Assembly (NCBI RefSeq): GCF_033118175.1
Contig: NC_083697.1
Location: forward strand, 28,308,001-28,372,000
Direction: 5' to 3'
DNA from: Dama dama
Lineage: Eukaryota; Chordata; Mammalia; Artiodactyla; Cervidae
Length of the DNA: 64,000 bases
In this document: piece by piece, positions 60,101-64,000 of the stretch
Layout of the letters: each line of letters starts with the position of its first letter
How positions within the stretch are numbered: position 1 is the stretch's first letter
Position numbers and translations under genes: made by a program
The notes under the pieces: generated by a model
What the model was told of the DNA's origin: nothing
Databases searched by the model: none
Seen by the model: only the letters and a program-made list of their open reading frames with translations

Positions 60101-61262
60101 AATACTGTGATTCCAGGGTTTCAGTTGTCGGGTTTTGGGGGTTTTTTTTTTGTTTTGGCCAAGCCACACGGCTTGTGGAATTTTAGTTCACCAACTAGGG
60201 ATCAAACCCAGGACACTGCAGTGGAAGTGCCAAGGCCTAACCTCTGAACAGCCCAGAAATTCCCTGGTTCCAGGGTCTAAGTCTGCAACGAAGAGGTTGA
60301 CTACGGGGGATACAAATATTAGTGGAGATATAACTGTGCTGGCACTTTTATTAGGATTGTTGTTTTTGTTAGTGCTTTGGTCACAAGCTTTGAGTTGTGA
60401 ATGGTCTGCCCTACTCTTTTTCCTGTGAGCCTTTCTGTTTTCAAAGTTCAATTTTGTAGAACACAGTGTTTTCAAACAGGGAAACATATCTCACTTTCTA
60501 ATAGACATGCCTCTCCAAAAGGAAATACTTCAGGCAGCAAAATAATTGTCCAGATGAAAGGTTTGAGATGCCATAATGAATGATGATCAAAAAAAGGTAA
60601 GTATGTGGGTAATTCTAAACAGACATTGACTATAGAAAAGAAGCAATAATTAAACAATAAAGTTTAATTCAAAGCAGAACTAGAATACGAAAATACTGGA
60701 GTATGATTGTTCGGGTGTTCTCATGTTCCGTGAAGAGGATAAAGATAGCAACTGTTTCTCTTTTTTTATTACTAGTGAATATTGATGGTAAAATTACAAG
60801 AAAAAATAAGGGAACTGTAAAAAATCCAAAATAGTAGTTTCTTCTTACAGTGTGAAAGGAAGTGGGTGATAGGATTAAGAAGGGTGCATAGGTAGATTCA
60901 GAGTCACTGGTAATATCCTGCTTTTTAAGACAGTTGATAATTGCCCCGTTGTTTATTTTACTGATGTTCTTTAAAACTTACATGTGGTTATAAATATTTG
61001 TATTATGTATTCATTTTCTTATGATTGGATTATATTAAAACCTGGAGATGACAACTCATTGGTAGAAACTAGTTTTCCTGGTTTATTTCAGTTACCATGG
61101 TGGTTCTTCTGTGGGCGGTGGTTTGGTCAATTACCGGCACTGAATGTCTTCCTGGAGGAAACTTGTTTGGAATTATAATGCTGTTCTATTGTGCCATCAT
61201 TGGAGGTAAACTTTTCGGACTCATTAAGTTACCTACATTACCTCCACTGCCTCCTCTTCTGG
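54040..61262 (+). CDS. SLC9B2: SLC9B2 (NHA2) 5' part, partial
   Basis: First three coding exons of the mammalian Na+/H+ (Li+/H+) antiporter NHA2: 54040-54129, 54783-54960, 61092-61262. Together they give about 146 residues of a protein of about 540. The hydrophilic N-terminus reads MRNQDKRAAHEDSEPSTEVN, then LRGIDGNEPTEGSNLLNSNE. The segment ACPPHGLLARVITN leads into a first membrane helix (VTMVVLLWAVVWSITG). After a loop ECLPGGNLFG comes a second helix (IIMLFYCAIIGGKLFGLI) and the Pro-rich KLPTLPPLPPLLG. NHA2 is an electroneutral or electrogenic (debated) CPA2-family exchanger linked to osteoclast, beta-cell, kidney and sperm function. The ion-binding Asp pair lies in later exons beyond the window. 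All introns are GT-AG with matching phase. Confidence 0.95.
54783..54960 (+). CDS. SLC9B2: SLC9B2 coding exon 2
   Basis: The acceptor is the tandem acagcag: AG at 54781-54782 or 54784-54785. The first choice adds one Gln (QETVMNL against ETVMNL). The exon ends with the first base of a Val codon at gtatgt. Confidence 0.92.
54961..56329. other. SLC9B2 intron between coding exons 2 and 3, left part
   Basis: About 55030-55290 resembles an old repeat of the type also seen at about 45430-45530 (attaaagg... tttacttctctctcacataa). The rest is AT-rich with no recognised feature. Confidence 0.35.
56330..56457 (-). mobile_element. CHR-type SINE, short form (antisense)
   Basis: gcatggcttgcaggatctta gttccctgaccagggattga, then accactggatctcccagaat. 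Confidence 0.75.
56601..56694 (+). repeat. 47-bp tandem duplication
   Basis: Two adjacent 47-base units (acaaagtattca-tacacaaa ... gagtaaatctt) that differ by about one base. Recent local duplication. Confidence 0.9.
57720..58506 (+). mobile_element. old L1-type ORF1 remnant
   Basis: aattaaaattctagaaatga, aagatcttaaaaacaaccaa and gggactgaaagtgactctcg follow L1/HAL1 ORF1 in sense. No open frame remains. A BovB copy is inserted at its right end. Confidence 0.55.
58520..59663 (-). mobile_element. BovB LINE with 13-bp target-site duplication (antisense)
   Basis: 3' tail at about 58520. On the minus strand it reads MDHNKLWKILKEMGIPGQLI, NNLRYADDTILMSESEELKS and down to LEGITDSVDMSLSKLLELVM, in several broken frames. 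It is flanked by TGAATTAGTTTAT at 58507-58519 and 59664-59676, so both ends of the insertion are defined. 5'-truncated, no endonuclease. Confidence 0.93.
60124..60265 (-). mobile_element. CHR-type SINE, short form (antisense)
   Basis: ttggccaagccacacggctt, caactagggatcaaacccag, cccagaaattccct. Confidence 0.75.
61092..61262 (+). CDS. SLC9B2: SLC9B2 coding exon 3
   Basis: Acceptor tatttcag, donor gtaagt. Holds the first two predicted membrane helices and ends with the first base of the Gly after PPLL. Confidence 0.95.
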
Positions 61263-61435
61263 GTAAGTGCTAAACACGTCCTGTTTTCTTCAGAGTAAAT
61301 CATATTTTAAAAACAGTAGCTTGGAAAGCTCTGGGAGATAGATATAAAATATTTTTGTATTTGCTGTACTAGAACCAAAACAAAAGCCAGTTGTTAAATT
61401 TTAAGATCAGTGAGCAGGTTGTTAAGTAGATTTTA

Positions 61436-61575
61436 AAATAGATTTTTATTGATTTATTTTGTTTATTTTTTGGCCATGCCATTTGTGGGATCTTAATTTT
61501 CCAACCAGAGATTGAACCAGACCCCAGAAGTGAAAACGCTGAGTCCTTAACCACTGGATTGCCAGGGAATTCCCT
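61436..61575 (-). mobile_element. CHR-type SINE, short form (antisense)
   Basis: ttggccatgccatttgtggg, gagtccttaaccactggatt and gccagggaattccct. About 170 bases after SLC9B2 coding exon 3. Confidence 0.78.
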
Positions 61576-62185
61576 AAACAGCAATTTTAAAAAATTAAGT
61601 TATATGTAATGTATAAAATATATATATAAATATATAAAATATATATAAAAATGAAATAACTTACAATAAAAACAAGAGCAATAAATACTCAAAACAGATC
61701 ATTTCCTAATTATTTTACTAAATATTCCTCTTATCTATGCTCTTGAGATTATGGAAATAATATATAATGGTGTGCCTGTCACTGTCTTCCTAAACCCACA
61801 TTCTTTGACACTCTGTTGGTAGCTTAACATCAGCCATGGTGGAAGTATCTGTACAACAGAAATCAGCAAGTGCTAGAAATTAGGACTTAATATATTATTA
61901 ATCATTCACATCATTGATAAATGAGTGATGTTCCAACATGCATTTTCATTGTTTCATTTTCATCTTATTCATTAACATAAACAAAACTATCAACCAATAT
62001 TCCTGATGACACTATACTCACTCATAAGTGATATAAGCGACGTCTTTGCTAAATCAGCATTTATTTGTAATGTGATTTTGTCAATTCATGGTTGAACTGC
62101 AACCATAGTTGGTTATGAATATGGAGTTCAACAATGAAAAATAATTAGAGCATTCTGTGAAAATCAATTGGCTACATAGAATTTG

Positions 62186-62375
62186 GGGCTTCCTGGGTAG
62201 CTCAATTGGTAAAGAATCTGCCTGAAGTGCAAGAGACCTGAGTTCAATCCCTGGGTTGGGAAGATCCCTTGGAGGAGGGCACAGCAACCCACTCCAGTAT
62301 TCTTGCCTGGAGAATTCCGTGGACAGAGGAGCCTGGTGGGCTACAGTCCATGGGGTCACAAAGAGTCAGACACAG
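62186..62375 (+). mobile_element. Bov-tA SINE
   Basis: ggggcttcctgggtagctca to ggtcacaaagagtcagacac. Confidence 0.92.
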
Positions 62376-62811
62376 TGATGATTGTTGTATATTTATAAAC
62401 TATATTCTACACATCCTGTATATCAGTAAAATTTATAACAAATATGTAAATATATACATATAAATACACACATGTCTTTGGAGACCTATTTATTAAGCAT
62501 TTACCAGCATATTATTGGGTGTCCCAACTTTCCAAACATGATACACATGAAAATTAGTCTTAACACTGGACATTGTGTCTTTAATGTTTCTTCTAAAAAT
62601 TCTATGTTATAAAATTTTAGTTTACTACTTTCATTCTACCACAAAAGAGATTTTGTGTCCTTTTCTAACATACATAAATCACTTTTATTTTAAAATTGCA
62701 TACCTTTTACACATACAGATGTATTTGCACACATTTCCTGAGTTAAATTGTTTTCTGTTATCTTATGTTAGCGAGGACAATGAATATATTTGCTTTTGAA
62801 TTTGTGGTTAG

Positions 62812-63025
62812 CGGCAGCACTTTAGTCATGTCTGACAGTTTGTGACCCCATGGACTGTAGCCCACCAGGCTCCTCTGTCCATGGGATTTCCCAGGCAAGA
62901 ATACTGGAGCGGGTTACCATTTCCTCCTCCAGGGGATCTTCCTGACCCAGGGATCAAACCCAGGTCTCCTGCATCTCCTACATCGCAGGTAGATTCTTTA
63001 CCACTAGTGCCACCTGGGAAGCCCC
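62812..63025 (-). mobile_element. Bov-tA SINE (antisense)
   Basis: tgtgaccccatggactgtag to cgcaggtagattctttacca. It forms a widely spaced inverted pair with 62186-62375. Confidence 0.92.
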
Positions 63026-63079
63026 TCTGTGGTCAGCAGTTGAAGCTAAATGTAAAAAGAACTAGAGTTATTTACATCT

Positions 63080-63391
63080 TTTAAAATTTTTATTTATTCT
63101 TTATTTTATTTTTGGCTGTGCTAGGCCTTTGTCGCTGCTCAGGCTTTTCTCTAGTTGCAACAAGCAGGGTTGTGGTGCCTGGGCTTGTCGTTGTGGTGGC
63201 GTCTTATGTTGCGAAGCATGGGCTCTAGGGCACCCAGACATCAGTAGTTGAGTTGCGGATCCTGGGCTCTAGAACACAGGCTCAGTAATTGTGACACCCA
63301 GGCTTAGCTGCTCTGAGGCAGGTGGGATCTTCCCAGCATGTCTCCTTCACCAGCAGGCAGATTCTTTACCACTGAGCCACCAGGGAAGCTG
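63080..63391 (-). mobile_element. CHR-type SINE, near full length (antisense)
   Basis: tttggctgtgctaggccttt, cttttctctagttgcaacaa, gattctttaccactgagcca and ccagggaagc. Confidence 0.82.
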
Positions 63392-63555
63392 GAGTTATCA
63401 TGCACTATTTCTTAATATATTTTTCAATTTTAGGTAAAACTACAGAGTTTTTGCTTTTGTTTTTTTGCTTAATTAATATTATTTATCATGAGTGCTTTTT
63501 GTTCTCTGAAGTTTATTAATGGCATTGTTGTTAAAATGAGTTGTTTCTAGATATG

Positions 63556-63882
63556 CCTGTGAAGTGAAAGTGAAAGTCGCTCAGTCATGCCCGACTCTTT
63601 GCAACCCCATGGACTATATAGTCCATGAATTCTCCAGGCCAGTATATTGGATGGAGTAGGTAGCCTTTTCCTTCTCCAGGGGATCTTCCCAACCCAGGGA
63701 TCAAACCCAGATCTCCCACATTGCAGGTGGATTCTTTGCCAGCTGAGCCACAAGGGAAGTCCAGGAAAACTAGAGTGGGTAGCCTATCCCTTCTCCAGGG
63801 GATCTTCCCGACCCAGGAATCAAACTGGGGTCTCCTGCATTGCAGGCGGATTCTTACCAACCGAGCTATGAGAGAAGCCCTG
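63556..63882 (-). mobile_element. composite Bov-tA SINE with two tRNA-related modules (antisense)
   Basis: A Bov-A half (gtcgctcagtcatgcccgac), a first tRNA-related end (ttgcaggtggattctttgcc), then a second copy (gtgggtagcctatcccttct to attgcaggcggattcttacc). Longer than ordinary Bov-tA; a known ruminant variant shape. Confidence 0.88.
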
Positions 63883-63904
63883 GATATGCCTGTATGCTAT
63901 GATA

Positions 63905-64000
63905 AAAGGTTGGCAATCCATCTCTTTTGTAAATAAGATATTATTGGAATGCACCCATGCTCATTCCTCTGCATATGTCTGTGGCTGTTTTCACATCACA
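63905..64000 (-). repeat. old DNA-transposon-like remnant, cut by window edge
   Basis: gtaaataagatattattgga, atgcacccatgctcattcct and gtctgtggctgttttcacat; same family as 30340-30560. Confidence 0.45.

Overview
This is vertebrate nuclear DNA from a pecoran ruminant, most likely a bovid. The evidence is the density of Bov-tA/Bov-A SINEs, several long 5'-truncated BovB (RTE-clade) LINEs, ruminant L1 3' ends and CHR-type tRNA-derived SINEs. Coding sequence is split into short exons with GT/AG borders in matching phase. There are no operons, and nearly all long open frames are BovB pieces or repeat shadows. Species cannot be settled from this window alone.

Three genes lie head to tail on the + strand, in the order known from mammals (human 4q24 synteny block). 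(1) The 3' end of CENPE: its last two coding exons (1042-1304 and 3810-3904), ending in a CKTQ prenylation box, with a poly(A) signal at 4160. (2) Complete BDH2 (DHRS6): nine coding exons from 12782 to 36787 join in phase to 245 codons, with the SDR catalytic Ser-Tyr-Lys set present. (3) The 5' part of SLC9B2 (NHA2): a CpG-island promoter and non-coding exon 1 near 39240-39765, then coding exons at 54040-54129, 54783-54960 and 61092-61262. The gene runs off the right edge.

Layout: 1-4185 CENPE tail; 4186-9360 intergenic, with an antisense L1 5' end; 9363-11360 candidate BDH2 promoter region (CTCF-like motif, ZNF143-like motif, candidate non-coding exon, separate CpG-rich block); 12774-37090 BDH2; 37100-39240 short intergenic gap; 39240-64000 SLC9B2. 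The four long BovB copies are all antisense to the genes.

The most interesting observation concerns BDH2 coding exon 6. A Bov-tA SINE sits directly against its splice acceptor and appears to have duplicated that acceptor as its target-site duplication. This leaves a decoy acceptor upstream and leaves the SINE's own 3' terminus as the probable branch-point source for the real one. Other leads are a CTCF-like plus ZNF143-like motif pair at the candidate BDH2 promoter, a duplicated CTCF-like block around a SINE, a twin-primed (5'-inverted) L1 with a 14-bp target-site duplication, and an LTR-like TATA/CCAAT block in SLC9B2 intron 1. No prokaryote-style system, CRISPR array or new gene family is visible. 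The three genes are not known to work in one pathway; they share location rather than function.
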